Assembly: GCA_902559415.1 (NCBI GenBank)
Contig: CACEHW010000003.1
Location: 1-61,239, forward strand
DNA length: 61,239 nt
Direction of reading: 5' to 3'
Source: an uncultured Fidelibacterota bacterium
GTDB taxonomy: Bacteria; Fidelibacterota; Marinisomatia; Marinisomatales; UBA1611
Below are positions 1-12,467 of this stretch, piece after piece. Position numbers and translations under genes: made by a program. How positions within the stretch are numbered: position 1 is the first letter of the stretch; each line of letters starts with the position of its first letter. The notes below the pieces were generated by a model. It made no database searches and had not been told where the DNA came from. It worked only from the letters and a program-made list of their open reading frames with translations.

Positions 1-1529
1 TTAGTAATAACTATAATAAAATTCCAATTTTAGATGAAATCACTATTACTGATATTCGTTCTGGGTACGAAAATAAAAAATTCTCCGTAAAAGATATTGT
101 ATCAGGATACCTTGAGAATATAAAAACTATCGATGAATCTGGTCCTGCGCTCAACTCAATAATTACTATTAATCCAGACGCATTAAATATTGCTGATTCT
201 TTAGATAATATTTTACAACTAGGAAAGTCAATAGGGCCATTATTTGGAATCCCAGTTTTATTAAAAGATAATATTAATACAAATGATAAAATGCCAACCA
301 CTGGAGGTAGCAGAATACTTAGAAATTCTTATCCTATTCATGATAGCTGGGTCGCAGAAAAATTAAGACAGGCAGGAGCAGTAATTCTTGGTAAAACCAA
401 TCTTAGTGAATGGGCGAATTATAGAGCATCGTTCTCTAGTAGTGGATGGAGCGGAATAGGTGGGCAAACAAAAAATCCTTATGTTTTAGATCGAAACCCT
501 TGTGGATCTAGCTCAGGTTCTGCAGTTGCAGTTTCTGCAAATTTATGTGCCGTAGCAATCGGAACTGAGACATGGGGCTCTATTATGTGCCCATCAAATG
601 CAAATGGTATTGTCGGAATAAAGCCTACTGTAGGTTTATGGAGTCGGTCTGGGATTATCCCAATAAGCTATACTCAAGATACAGCAGGGCCTATGACAAG
701 AACAGTTAAAGATGCAGCTATACTGCTAGGAGCACTCATTGGAATCGATCCTAGTGATGATAAAACAAAAAGTAGTAAAAATAATTCCTACAAAGACTAC
801 ACTAAATTTTTAAACAAAAAGGGGCTGCAAGATAAAAGAATCGGATATGTAAAAACCATGAAAGGGAAAAATCATAGACTTGACATATTAATGGAGAAGA
901 CTATAAATGACCTTAAAAAAGGCGGGGCAGAGATAATTGAAATAGATAATATTTTCCAAAAAATTGAAAATAAAAAGTCAGCTGAAGAATACGCTATTGA
1001 AATAATGGCCCATGAATTTAAAGATGGATTAAAAAAATATTTTCAAGCATTAGGCCCTAATGCAACTGTTCTAGATCTTGAAGATGCTATAAATCAAACT
1101 CTGTTAGATAGTATCGAAATGATGTACTTTAATATTGATAGAATGAAAAATGCTCAATCAAAAGAAAGCTTATTAAAATCAGATTCCTATCAAGAAGCAA
1201 TAAAAGAGATGAAAATACTATCCGGAGAGCTAGGCATTGATAAAGTTATGAAAAAGCATAATTTGGATGCGTTTGTATCGCCAACTGGAAGCCCCGCATG
1301 GAAAACTGACCTTATAAATGGTGATAAGTACTATATCTCAACTACTGTTTTTGCTGCACTCTCTGGATATCCCAATATTAACGTTCCTATGGGCTTTATT
1401 GATAACGTCCCAGTTGGAGTATCATTCTTTGGAGCAAAATGGAGTGAGCCGATATTAATTGAGATCGCCTACTCGTATGAACAACAAACAAATCATAGAA
1501 GACCACCAAAATACATACCTACTGATTAA
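1..1529 (+). CDS. Amidase signature family protein (5' end cut off)
   Basis: The reading frame is open from base 3 to the stop at 1529 without a credible start, so the gene begins before the window; the ATG at 291 is internal. The amidase signature family hydrolyses amide bonds with a Ser-cisSer-Lys triad. All three parts are visible. The lysine lies in IPVLLKDN (codon at 264), the cis-Ser stretch is CGSSSGSA (about 501-524) and the nucleophile serine is in GTETWGSI (about 561-584). The visible part is about 508 residues, close to full length for the family. Substrate cannot be told from sequence. It resembles the stand-alone amidases more than GatA, because no gatB or gatC lies nearby. It converges with the next gene, 21 bases away. 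Confidence 0.88.
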   Translation, partial: SNNYNKIPILDEITITDIRSGYENKKFSVKDIVSGYLENIKTIDESGPALNSIITINPDALNIADSLDNILQLGKSIGPLFGIPVLLKDNINTNDKMPTTGGSRILRNSYPIHDSWVAEKLRQAGAVILGKTNLSEWANYRASFSSSGWSGIGGQTKNPYVLDRNPCGSSSGSAVAVSANLCAVAIGTETWGSIMCPSNANGIVGIKPTVGLWSRSGIIPISYTQDTAGPMTRTVKDAAILLGALIGIDPSDDKTKSSKNNSYKDYTKFLNKKGLQDKRIGYVKTMKGKNHRLDILMEKTINDLKKGGAEIIEIDNIFQKIENKKSAEEYAIEIMAHEFKDGLKKYFQALGPNATVLDLEDAINQTLLDSIEMMYFNIDRMKNAQSKESLLKSDSYQEAIKEMKILSGELGIDKVMKKHNLDAFVSPTGSPAWKTDLINGDKYYISTTVFAALSGYPNINVPMGFIDNVPVGVSFFGAKWSEPILIEIAYSYEQQTNHRRPPKYIPTD

Positions 1530-1550
1530 TATATTTTTAAGTTACGGACT

Positions 1551-2243
1551 CTATGTTGTTGATTTCATAAAATAGTTCTGAATTGAAATAAATAGCAACA
1601 CTAAAACCACTGAAAAAACCTGTACCATTACAATGTAAGTTGGCCATTCACCCATTAAAAAAGGGCTAATAGAGTTTGGAATTACGCGTAAAAACATATA
1701 ATTACTATCTAATATAAAATTTATTAAAGTTATCATCCCAACTATAATATTTGTATACAAAACTACTTGAAAAATCGATTTATATTCCATCCGCATATCG
1801 TATTTAACCATCATCCATAAAACAGCAAATATCAACGCAGCGTGATACCCTTGACTATAAAAGAAAAATATCCTCAATTCAAACAAATCACCATCAGGTG
1901 TCAAAATAGCATTTGTAGCCCCCACAAAACCCCAATAAAAAATCAAATTAAAAATTGTTTGATTTCGATATACCAAATTATATGCAGCTAAATAAACACC
2001 TATGCTACAAAGTTGTAAAGGTAAATCTTTTGTGATGGAATAATAACCGGTGAAAACTCTAACAATATCCTCGGAAATATCCAAAAATATCATCAAAATA
2101 GATAAAACAATTAAAAAAGTTTTGCTATCATCTTTTATCCCAATTTTTTCATTATACTTTAAGAGTGTAATGAATAAAAAAATAATTACAATTAAAGAAA
2201 TAATATGATCTAAACTAAAAACTTCAAATATATAAGGTTGCAT
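1551..2243 (-). CDS. YwaF/TIGR02206-like integral membrane protein
   Basis: A 230-residue protein with about six or seven hydrophobic segments spread over its whole length. The pattern of a short N-terminal FSLDHIISL stretch, LPLQLCSIGVYLA near residue 75 and a YSQGYHAAL segment near residue 130 matches my memory of the YwaF/TIGR02206 membrane family, whose function is unknown. The start is an ATG at 2243. It lies downstream of carB in the same direction, 160 bases away, so it may be a separate unit. The family assignment is moderately sure; nothing in the sequence tells its job. Confidence 0.6.
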   Translation of the reverse strand: MQPYIFEVFSLDHIISLIVIIFLFITLLKYNEKIGIKDDSKTFLIVLSILMIFLDISEDIVRVFTGYYSITKDLPLQLCSIGVYLAAYNLVYRNQTIFNLIFYWGFVGATNAILTPDGDLFELRIFFFYSQGYHAALIFAVLWMMVKYDMRMEYKSIFQVVLYTNIIVGMITLINFILDSNYMFLRVIPNSISPFLMGEWPTYIVMVQVFSVVLVLLFISIQNYFMKSTT

Positions 2244-2403
2244 TATAAATAATAATTATTCAACATTTTGAAAATCTAAGGCTTAAATTTAAAATGAAAT
2301 ACTATCAGAAGGTTTGTCTTTATGAGTCATAATAGTCTTCTTTTCACTATCAATAAAAAAATGTAAAACATTTAACTGATCTTCAAAAGAAGAGAATAAT
2401 AAC
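2244..2403. other. Intergenic region downstream of carB
   Basis: This 160-base AT-rich gap separates carB from the YwaF-like gene. I see no RNA gene and no good terminator hairpin. A frame without a start codon stays open on the minus strand from the end of carB to about 2294, but it is probably chance. Confidence 0.4.
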
Positions 2404-5400
2404 CTAATTAGAATGATACTCTTGAATTGATTTTACTTTAATTTTATTTCTTGTCCTTATAGCATGTAATACTGCTTCAGCAGCTGAAATAGTTGTAATT
2501 GCCATAATCCCTTTTTGAATGCAAGCCTTACCTATTGCTTCTTCATCATACCTAGATTGTTCACCTAAAGGAGTATTTACAACAAGATTTATTTTATTAT
2601 TTTTTATATGATCAACAATATTTGGTCTGCCTTCCCCCACTTTATAAACTGTATTAGTTGGAATACCATTTTTCTTTAATTCTTTAGATGTTCCCTCTGT
2701 TGCAATTATCTTAAAACCAAGCTCTTTAAAAGCTCTAGCAATAGAAATTATTTTAAATTTATCTTCATCTATAACAGAAATAAAAATTTCACCTTCTCCA
2801 GGCAATTCTATCCCAGCACTTAATGTTGCTTTATAAAAAGACAGGCCAAAAGTATCAGAAATACCCATAACTTCGCCAGTAGATTTCATCTCTGGACTTA
2901 AAAAAATAGATTCTGCTGGAAACTTATTAAATGGAAGCACTGCTTCTTTTATCGCGATATGATTAATAGTGTCCCATCGAGGTAAATCATATTCTTTCAA
3001 TTTTTTCCCAACAGATAATTGAGATGCAATCTTTGCCAATGAAACATTTGTAGATTTACTTACAAATGGTACTGTCCTACTTGCTCTAGGATTTACCTCT
3101 AAAACAAATAAATTATCATCTTTATATGCAAATTGTATATTAATTAACCCAACCACATTTAATTCTATAGCTAGTAAAACTGTAATCTTTTCAATCTCTA
3201 TTATTGTTTTCGATTTAATCTGATATGGAGGTAAAACACATGCAGAATCACCTGAATGAATCCCCGCTTCTTCAATATGTTGCATTATTGCGCCAATATG
3301 AACCTCTTCTCCATCACAAAGCGCATCAACATCAAACTCAAAAGCATTTTCAAGAAATTGGTCTATTAATATAGGGTGCCCGCTAGTAACATCTGCAGAC
3401 CTAGATATATAATCAATTAGTTGATCCTGTGAATAAACAATTTCCATTGCCCTCCCTCCTAATACATAGCTAGGCCTAGCTAAAACTGGATACCCAATCC
3501 TATCAGCAACAGATACTACCTCTTCCAAACTTTTACCAGTCCCATAAGTTGGACAAGAAATATTTAGTTTGTTTAAAATCATACCAAACTTCTCTCTGTC
3601 TTCTGCTACGTCAATATTTATCGGTGAAGTCCCTATAATTGGTGCACCAGCATTTGATAATTGATTAGATATTTTTAATGGAGTTTGCCCACCAAACTGG
3701 ACCAAAACTCCATCAGGCTTTTCAAAATCAATTATGCTCATAACATCTTCAAATGTAACTGGCTCAAAGTATAAACGATCTACTAAATCAAAATCTGTAC
3801 TTACTGTTTCAGGATTGCAATTAACCATTATTGTCTTATAACCTAATTCTCTTAGGCCGAAAACAGCCTGCACACAACAATAATCAAATTCTATCCCCTG
3901 TCCAATTCTATTCGGCCCTCCTCCTAAAATAATGACCTTCTTACCCTCAATGGGCTTTATTTCATTTTCATGATCGTAAGTTGAATAACAATATGGTGTT
4001 TTTGCTTTGAATTCTGCTGAGCATGTATCTACTAATTTATAGGATGGTAAAATTTTCTTTTTAATTCTCATACTTCGAACTTTATCAACAGAAATTTGAG
4101 TGCTCCTTGCTATTTGGAAATCAGAAAACCCATTCTCTTTCAATTCTAAAAGTGGAACATCATATTTTTGGCTGCAAAGCATTTTAATTTGATTCAAGAA
4201 CCACATATCAATTTTGGTTATCTGATAAACTTCTTCGATTGTTTTACCTGACAAAAATGCCTCTCTAATTTTTAATAATCTAAAAGATGTAGCGAAACGA
4301 AGGCTCGTTAAATCAAAAGCCCTTGCTCTTATTAAATCTGGATCATCTTCAAAAGCCCACTTTGGCTCTAACCCATCCAAGCCCACCTCCAAAGAACGAA
4401 AGGCTTTCTGAATTGATTCTCTGAATGTTCTCCCAATTGCCATAACTTCCCCAACACTTTGCATTTGTACTCCAAGGTGTCCGGAAGCTGAAGGAAATTT
4501 TTCAAAATCAAATCTTGGCACTTTAGTAACAATATAATCTATAGTCGGCTCAAAAGCAGCCAATGTTTCTCCTGTAATATCATTTGGGAGCTCATCTAAA
4601 GTATATCCAATCGCAAGCTTAGCAGCAATTTTTGCAATTGGAAAGCCAGTGGCTTTTGAAGCTAGTGCAGAAGATCTGCTCACCCTTGGGTTCATCTCAA
4701 TTATTATCATCCTACCACTATCTGGGTCTACTGCAAACTGTACATTTGAGCCTCCAGTCTCTACCCCAATTGTTTGTAAACACTTTATAGCCCAATTACG
4801 CATCTTCTGATATTCTTTATCTGACAAAGTCATCGCTGGAGCTACTGTAATTGAATCACCAGTATGGACCCCCATTGGATCAATATTTTCAATAGAACAT
4901 ATAATTATTACATTATCAGATTTATCTCTGACAACTTCTAATTCATATTCTTTCCAGCCAATTAAAGATTCCTCAATTAAGATCTCACTAATAGGGCTAG
5001 AAGATATACCATTTTCTACAAGGCCTTGAAACTCTTCAAAATTATAAGCAACTGAACCACCTGTCCCCCCTAGAGTGAAGGATGGTCTTATAATAACCGG
5101 GAAATTAATTTCATCTAACAAATTCTTAGCTTCTTCCCAGGAATAAACAAAATTACCTTTTGCCGTATCAATGGATACCTGATCCATTGCTTTTTTAAAT
5201 TTCTCTCTATCTTCAGCTTTTTCTATTGAATTAATCTGCGCACCTAAAAGCTCAACATTATATTTCTCTAGAACACCTTCTTTATAAAGTTCAATCGCTT
5301 GATTTAATGCTGTTTGCCCACCAACTGTTGGTAAAATCGCATCAGGTTTTTCTTTTTTTATTATTTCAGTAACATATTCAAGAGTAATAGGCTCGATGTA

Positions 5401-5592
5401 AGTTCTATCAGCAATATCTGGGTCAGTCATGATTGTTGCGGGATTAGAGTTAACTAAAATGATTCTGTAACCCTCCTCCTTAAGAGCTTTAGCTGCTTGA
5501 GTACCTGAATAATCAAACTCACATGCCTGCCCAATAATTATTGGCCCTGCACCAATAATTAATATTGAATTAATATCAGTTCTTTTAGGCAT
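2404..5592 (-). CDS. carB: Carbamoyl-phosphate synthase large subunit
   Basis: This subunit makes carbamoyl phosphate from bicarbonate, two ATP and the ammonia delivered by CarA, feeding arginine and pyrimidine synthesis. At 1062 residues it has the usual length. The two homologous synthetase halves are clear: each starts with a nucleotide-binding glycine motif ([11 protein letters not shown] near residue 12, [12 protein letters not shown] near 560) and each has an ATP-grasp core with the [10 protein letters not shown] and [10 protein letters not shown] loops. A methylglyoxal-synthase-like allosteric domain follows from about residue 935. The ATG start at 5592 overlaps the end of carA by 8 bases, so the two are translationally coupled. 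Product and symbol are certain from the sequence. Confidence 0.98.
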   Translation of the reverse strand: MPKRTDINSILIIGAGPIIIGQACEFDYSGTQAAKALKEEGYRIILVNSNPATIMTDPDIADRTYIEPITLEYVTEIIKKEKPDAILPTVGGQTALNQAIELYKEGVLEKYNVELLGAQINSIEKAEDREKFKKAMDQVSIDTAKGNFVYSWEEAKNLLDEINFPVIIRPSFTLGGTGGSVAYNFEEFQGLVENGISSSPISEILIEESLIGWKEYELEVVRDKSDNVIIICSIENIDPMGVHTGDSITVAPAMTLSDKEYQKMRNWAIKCLQTIGVETGGSNVQFAVDPDSGRMIIIEMNPRVSRSSALASKATGFPIAKIAAKLAIGYTLDELPNDITGETLAAFEPTIDYIVTKVPRFDFEKFPSASGHLGVQMQSVGEVMAIGRTFRESIQKAFRSLEVGLDGLEPKWAFEDDPDLIRARAFDLTSLRFATSFRLLKIREAFLSGKTIEEVYQITKIDMWFLNQIKMLCSQKYDVPLLELKENGFSDFQIARSTQISVDKVRSMRIKKKILPSYKLVDTCSAEFKAKTPYCYSTYDHENEIKPIEGKKVIILGGGPNRIGQGIEFDYCCVQAVFGLRELGYKTIMVNCNPETVSTDFDLVDRLYFEPVTFEDVMSIIDFEKPDGVLVQFGGQTPLKISNQLSNAGAPIIGTSPINIDVAEDREKFGMILNKLNISCPTYGTGKSLEEVVSVADRIGYPVLARPSYVLGGRAMEIVYSQDQLIDYISRSADVTSGHPILIDQFLENAFEFDVDALCDGEEVHIGAIMQHIEEAGIHSGDSACVLPPYQIKSKTIIEIEKITVLLAIELNVVGLINIQFAYKDDNLFVLEVNPRASRTVPFVSKSTNVSLAKIASQLSVGKKLKEYDLPRWDTINHIAIKEAVLPFNKFPAESIFLSPEMKSTGEVMGISDTFGLSFYKATLSAGIELPGEGEIFISVIDEDKFKIISIARAFKELGFKIIATEGTSKELKKNGIPTNTVYKVGEGRPNIVDHIKNNKINLVVNTPLGEQSRYDEEAIGKACIQKGIMAITTISAAEAVLHAIRTRNKIKVKSIQEYHSN

Positions 5593-6667
5593 TCATCATC
5601 TCAATAAATTTTTGGAACAAATACCTACTATCATGTGGCCCTGGACTAGATTCTGGGTGGTATTGAACAGAAAAAGCAAAATTATCAATACTTTCAATAC
5701 CAGCATTTGTATTATCATTTAGATTGACATGTGTTTCTCTAATATTGTTTGGTAGGCTTTTATTATCCACAGCAAATCCATGATTCTGACTCGTAATCTC
5801 AACCGCATTTGTAATTAAGTTTTTCACAGGATGATTTATCCCGCGATGACCAAATTTCAACTTAAAGGTTTTTGCACCAAGAGAAAGAGCTAAAATTTGA
5901 TGGCCAAGACAAATACCAAACATTGGCTTCTTTCCTAGGATTTCTTTTACAGTTGTAATTGCATAACTAACGGCAGCAGGATCACCTGGCCCATTAGATA
6001 AAAAAATACCATCAGGACTAATCCCTAGAATTTCTTTTGAACTAGTATTCGCAGGAAAAACAGAAACTTTACAGTTAAGCTTTTTTAAAATTTTTAAGAT
6101 GTTCCTCTTAACTCCAAAATCAAGAACTGCTACTTTATATTTACCTTGCTCAGAAAATTTATACATCTCTCTAGTAGAAACAACTTTTGCTAAATCTTGC
6201 CCAGCCATAGATGGATGATTAATCAACTCTCTTCTAAGTAATCCATCGTCAATACTATCTGAAGAGATAATACCATTCATCGCTCCGTGATTTCTAAGGT
6301 GAATTGTTAAAGATCGAGTATCAATATTTTTTATACCAACAATATTTTCATTTATCAGATAATCACCTATCGAAAATTGAGATCTCCAATTAGATGGGAC
6401 AATTGACTCCTCTTTAATTACAAAACCTGAGGCCTGAATTTTACTTGATTCAATATCCTCAGAATTAACACCATAATTCCCAATGTGAGGGGCTGTCATA
6501 GTGACTATTTGTTTTGCATAAGAAGGATCTGTTAGTATTTCTTGATAACCGGTAATGCCTGTATTAAAGCAAACTTCCCCTAAAGTTTTCCCAATAGCGC
6601 CAAATGATTTACCACTAAACGTAGTGCCATCTTCAAGCATTAAAATTGCAGGCCTATTTTCTGACAT
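5585..6667 (-). CDS. carA: Carbamoyl-phosphate synthase small (glutaminase) subunit
   Basis: Hydrolyses glutamine and passes ammonia to CarB. The N-terminal CPSase small-chain domain ([13 protein letters not shown]) is followed by a class I glutamine amidotransferase domain. The nucleophile Cys is in GICLGHQ and the His/Glu pair in [12 protein letters not shown] place the start at the ATG at 6667; a longer reading would use a TTG at 6673. A terminator hairpin for the upstream gene ends only about 26 bases before this start, which leaves almost no room for a separate promoter (see findings). It overlaps carB by 8 bases. Confidence 0.97.
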   Translation of the reverse strand: MSENRPAILMLEDGTTFSGKSFGAIGKTLGEVCFNTGITGYQEILTDPSYAKQIVTMTAPHIGNYGVNSEDIESSKIQASGFVIKEESIVPSNWRSQFSIGDYLINENIVGIKNIDTRSLTIHLRNHGAMNGIISSDSIDDGLLRRELINHPSMAGQDLAKVVSTREMYKFSEQGKYKVAVLDFGVKRNILKILKKLNCKVSVFPANTSSKEILGISPDGIFLSNGPGDPAAVSYAITTVKEILGKKPMFGICLGHQILALSLGAKTFKLKFGHRGINHPVKNLITNAVEITSQNHGFAVDNKSLPNNIRETHVNLNDNTNAGIESIDNFAFSVQYHPESSPGPHDSRYLFQKFIEMMNA

Positions 6668-6693
6668 ATACAATAAATATTTTTAAAATGGAT

Positions 6694-6727
6694 AAAAAAA
6701 ACGGCCACTCAAAAATGAATGACCGTT
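6694..6727 (-). terminator. Rho-independent terminator between the LPP20-like gene and carA
   Basis: On the minus strand an 11-bp stem (arms 6717-6727 and 6700-6710, with two G-U pairs) closes a 6-base loop and runs straight into eight T residues (6694-6701). It follows the stop of the LPP20-like gene by about 50 bases. It also lies in the immediate leader region of carA, so it could act as an attenuator for carAB. Confidence 0.8.
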
Positions 6728-6777
6728 CAAATATGAACCTAAAAGATTATCAACTTGTAAAAATAAAATTCCTCCAT

Positions 6778-7650
6778 TTATTGTAATAAAAGCATAACTC
6801 TACAATTTGATAATACACCAAAACTTTTCTCTGCATCCCTAACCTTCGCAGCATCCATACTAGTAATATAAACATCATCGTCAAGTGACCCAACTGCTTC
6901 GACAAATAAAGGATTAGTCCCTACACGCTGACTGACATTCCTGTCATTCATAGAATAAGCATAACCAACTGGACCACGGTTTACTGCTTTTGAACGTGAG
7001 TAACTTGTTGTACCATAAACTAAGTTCCCTTGCATATCGATTACTTCAGGACTCATAGAGGGGTCAACAGCATGCTCCCGAGCATCAATAACAATTCCAG
7101 AGATTCGCTGACTTTTTGGGATAGCAGCGCTGGTCATTAAATATGCTGGATTCATACTATCTGATTTATAACCATCAATATCAGTAAGTATTTCTGATAG
7201 ACCAGACATTTTAACAGCTAGAGCAATTGCAACTTTTTCACCTTCTAAGTATTCTATCTCTCCTTGCTGATATGCACTACCAATTAAACCCTCTAACCTA
7301 CTCCCAATTAGGGGTTCATTCTCCATTAATTCACCTACCAACCGACCATCAAAATTAACCTTTTTCATTAATTCAATTAAATTAGATCGAGCAATTGTTC
7401 TCGCTTCCGCTTTTGCAATCTTAAGATTTTTTTCTACAATTTTTAATGAATTATCAATGGGGGTTTTTTCTTCAATTTCAGCAGTCCCCCTACAAACAAT
7501 TATTCTATTTGAATAATCAATAAAACCCTCATCTGTATTAACAATAAATGAATGCTGATTAAATTTTTGAGAATAAGAGAAGGAAATGAAAAACAGGGAG
7601 ACAATAAAAAAGTATCGAAATAAGTTCTTTGCCATATCAAAAAATAACAT
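6778..7650 (-). CDS. Secreted LPP20-domain-like protein of unknown function
   Basis: The protein opens with a signal peptide (hydrophobic run FRYFFIVSLFFISF, likely cut after SYSQ). Residues about 50-130 carry the pattern typical of the LPP20/FlgP-like fold: a GTAEI strand, a helix rich in A, E and R (AKAEARTIARSNL) and later paired beta strands. The C-terminal half (about 170-290) includes a VIDAREHAVDPSMSP stretch and a conserved-looking end; I do not recognise its function. The longest frame starts at a TTG (7653). I prefer the ATG at 7650, with a further ATG at 7635 that would give a more compact signal peptide. It is transcribed away from the + strand cluster that follows and ends at a good terminator. 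Confidence 0.6.
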   Translation of the reverse strand: MLFFDMAKNLFRYFFIVSLFFISFSYSQKFNQHSFIVNTDEGFIDYSNRIIVCRGTAEIEEKTPIDNSLKIVEKNLKIAKAEARTIARSNLIELMKKVNFDGRLVGELMENEPLIGSRLEGLIGSAYQQGEIEYLEGEKVAIALAVKMSGLSEILTDIDGYKSDSMNPAYLMTSAAIPKSQRISGIVIDAREHAVDPSMSPEVIDMQGNLVYGTTSYSRSKAVNRGPVGYAYSMNDRNVSQRVGTNPLFVEAVGSLDDDVYITSMDAAKVRDAEKSFGVLSNCRVMLLLQ

Positions 7651-7711
7651 CAATTATATCATAGGCGCAACTCCCCATAACAATAATTACATTGTAAATT
7701 AAGTATGTAAA

Positions 7712-8659
7712 TTGAAAATAAAATTTTCCATATTAGCATTACTTCTTTTAATAAACATCTCATGCGTTGAGAATGTAATTACTATCCAAATATTCCCTGA
7801 TGGGCAAACTCATCTAAAAATTGTAAGTATTGGAGATTCAACTGATATTGTGGATCAAGATTTTGAACATCCATTTTATGATGATAATAATAGCTCTTAT
7901 GAAATATATAAAACTGACAGTATCTGGAAGGCTGTTACAAACATAGTTATAAAAGATTCTTCATTTAATTTTAAGCCTAGAAATGGCCTAGCCTTTAATT
8001 TCAACCTTAATCATTCTAATAAGGCTATTTCAAATATTTATTCATTTCAGATGAATATTAAAGGCAGAAATATAAAAAGTGAATACCCCCTTTTATATAA
8101 TGCAATGACCAGTCATAAAATTGATAGTCTTATCTGGCTACCCGAAGCTTTAACTATAATTATTGATAAAGCACTTAGTGATCTTGAGAAGAATATGATT
8201 TCTGATAATATTAAAATTGAACGACCTAGGCTGGTTAACCATTTTAAAAATTCATTCTCAAGAGTCTCAACATTTGAGATGTTAGAAGAAATTCAAAAAA
8301 ATAGAGATATTTATATTCGAAATACATTAAAACCTTTTAAAGTAAGTCAAAAATTTTCAGATAATTTATCAAGAGCAATGAAGGCACATGAAGATCGACT
8401 AAAAGCATCTCTAGGATTACAAGATGATAACTTTGTAATCAAATTATTACTTCCAGGTGAACCAATTTCTGGTAATGCTATGTCAATGGATAAAGATACA
8501 TTAATATGGAAATTTGGAATAGATTCTCTACTAAATGAGAATTATGATTTGCATGCTGCTTCTGTAATAACCTCAAAAGAAAAAATTCAAAAAAATTCAA
8601 TACTTGTAATTTTTGCGTTATTAATGATTAGTATAATATTACTAAATAGAAGAAGATGA
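7712..8659 (+). CDS. Putative lipoprotein with C-terminal membrane anchor, unknown function
   Basis: It starts at a TTG (7712), because the upstream in-frame codon is a stop and no ATG precedes the signal sequence. The N-terminus is a lipoprotein signal with a hydrophobic run followed by a Cys lipobox (LLINISC, Cys at residue 18). The middle is a beta-rich region of unknown family. The end is a membrane helix (about 296-312) followed by NRRR. Having both a lipid anchor and a C-terminal helix is uncommon. It is the first gene of the + strand cluster and overlaps the next gene by four bases. Confidence 0.6.
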   Translation: MKIKFSILALLLLINISCVENVITIQIFPDGQTHLKIVSIGDSTDIVDQDFEHPFYDDNNSSYEIYKTDSIWKAVTNIVIKDSSFNFKPRNGLAFNFNLNHSNKAISNIYSFQMNIKGRNIKSEYPLLYNAMTSHKIDSLIWLPEALTIIIDKALSDLEKNMISDNIKIERPRLVNHFKNSFSRVSTFEMLEEIQKNRDIYIRNTLKPFKVSQKFSDNLSRAMKAHEDRLKASLGLQDDNFVIKLLLPGEPISGNAMSMDKDTLIWKFGIDSLLNENYDLHAASVITSKEKIQKNSILVIFALLMISIILLNRRR

Positions 8660-9120
8660 GAATGATATTTATCTATATACTAATGATATTACTTTTTGTG
8701 GATATAGGAAATTCAAAACCTATTTACGATGCAACCCAATTACGTTCAATCCTAAATAGTTATTGTAGAATGATACCAGAATTTCCTGAAATCCTTGGTA
8801 TACACATATATGATAATAAAGAAGGTAAAGTATTACAACTCGAACTTGAATCAATGGATAAAAAACCTGAATTCATTATATTAGCAATGAATTCAATGGC
8901 AAAAATTGGTCAATATTCGAAGACTCCCATTAATAGCTTCATTATTATTAATCATACCTCCGATGCACCAGATAGTTATGAAAGTAATGCGGATTGTGCT
9001 ATTAGATATTTTATAAAAAAAGAAATAACCAAAAGAAATTGGATGAAAGACTGTTTAAGTAATAGTATTACGCAGAAAAAAATAGAGAATTGGTCGGAAC
9101 TTAATCTAAAGAAAAAATAA
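8656..9120 (+). CDS. Small secreted protein, unknown function
   Basis: A 154-residue protein with an N-terminal hydrophobic signal (FIYILMILLFVDIGNS) and a mixed alpha/beta body that I do not recognise. It contains two cysteines in the mature part (near residues 37 and 113) that could pair outside the cytoplasm. The start ATGA overlaps the stop of the preceding lipoprotein gene, and its stop overlaps the next start by one base, so it belongs to one translationally coupled operon with the lipoprotein and cysteine dioxygenase. Confidence 0.55.
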   Translation: MRMIFIYILMILLFVDIGNSKPIYDATQLRSILNSYCRMIPEFPEILGIHIYDNKEGKVLQLELESMDKKPEFIILAMNSMAKIGQYSKTPINSFIIINHTSDAPDSYESNADCAIRYFIKKEITKRNWMKDCLSNSITQKKIENWSELNLKKK

Positions 9121-9631
9121 TGAAACCATTTATTAATTCGCTAGCAGCATTCACTAATGAAGATTTTCCTGTGGATGAAATTTCTTCGTTAATTCAAAAC
9201 TCTCAATTTTCAGAAGAAAATATTAAACAGTATTCTTATTTCAGTAAAGATTGTTATACCAGAAATAAGATATATAGAGATAAAAATTTTGAGGTCCTTT
9301 TACTTTGCTGGCTCCCAGGACAAATGGCTCCTATACATGGGCATGAAGGAGAAAAATGCTGGTTCAAAATAATTAAAGGTAATTTGCAAATAAATAACTA
9401 TTCAATTATTTCAGAAAGTCCGCTAAAACTTAAATTTGAAAAAACAATTAATGCTTCAGTTGGTTATGTAGATGGGCCTGCAGATGTACACTCTATAAAA
9501 AACTGTAGTAATAGAAAAGTTGAGACACTGCACATATATACAAGGCCATATGATATTTGCGATATATATAATATCGAAGAAAAACGAATAGAAAGACTAA
9601 AAATGAGATACCACAGTATTGATGGTAAATT

Positions 9632-9638
<7 letters not shown>
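9120..9638 (+). CDS. Cysteine dioxygenase family protein
   Basis: Cysteine dioxygenase oxidises cysteine to cysteine sulfinic acid with a non-heme iron in a cupin fold. The three-His iron site is visible: His73 and His75 in PIHGHEG and His124 in DVHSI. The substrate-binding Arg (YTRN, residue 48) is present. Cys80, five residues after the second His, and Tyr140 in LHIYTRP sit where the Cys93-Tyr157 cross-link of mammalian enzymes lies, so this bacterial protein may form that cofactor, which many bacterial versions cannot. Length (172) is usual for the bacterial type. It lies in a chain of overlapping genes for secreted proteins of unknown role. Confidence 0.85.
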
Positions 9639-12093
<2,455 letters not shown>

Positions 12094-12143
12094 TGATAAA
12101 AATAGTATGTTTAATACTACATTTAGATAAAAGGTAATTAAAT

Positions 12144-12461
12144 ATGAACATGATGAAAATTGAAGAAGTAGTTGGGGATGTAATTCTAATCGTATTAGAA
12201 AATCATGAGCCACTTCAAAAAATTGGTATTGAAAGTGATAAAATTTTTGCTAGAGTAAAAGGTTATGATGAACATGGAATATGGATATACCAGCCTCAAT
12301 TCAACATTCCAAAAATAAATTCAACAAAAAAAAATGTGACTCAAAAGATTGAGGCTTCGATTTTAATACCATGGGGTTTTATTGTTTCAATAGCTCACTT
12401 CCCCGGAGCTGAAGGCTTTGATTTCCCAAGTCCTTTTGATTCTAAAATAGGGTTTAAATAG
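12144..12461 (+). CDS. Small hypothetical protein
   Basis: A 105-residue soluble protein of unknown function with no signal peptide or membrane segment. A purine-rich AAAGG lies about nine bases before the ATG, which supports this start. It has a beta-rich N-terminus, a Trp-containing GIWIYQP turn and a C-terminal FPGAEGFDFPSPF stretch, which looks like a small ligand- or RNA-binding barrel, but that is a guess. It sits between ligA and the ABC ATPase, 50 bases and 6 bases away. Confidence 0.5.
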   Translation: MNMMKIEEVVGDVILIVLENHEPLQKIGIESDKIFARVKGYDEHGIWIYQPQFNIPKINSTKKNVTQKIEASILIPWGFIVSIAHFPGAEGFDFPSPFDSKIGFK

Positions 12462-12467
12462 ATACCT

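Noticed and set aside
2290-2440. A frame on the minus strand open past the end of carB for about 45 codons
   Set aside because: It has no start codon before its last third and no homology that I recognise; carB is already full length, so this is likely chance in AT-rich DNA.
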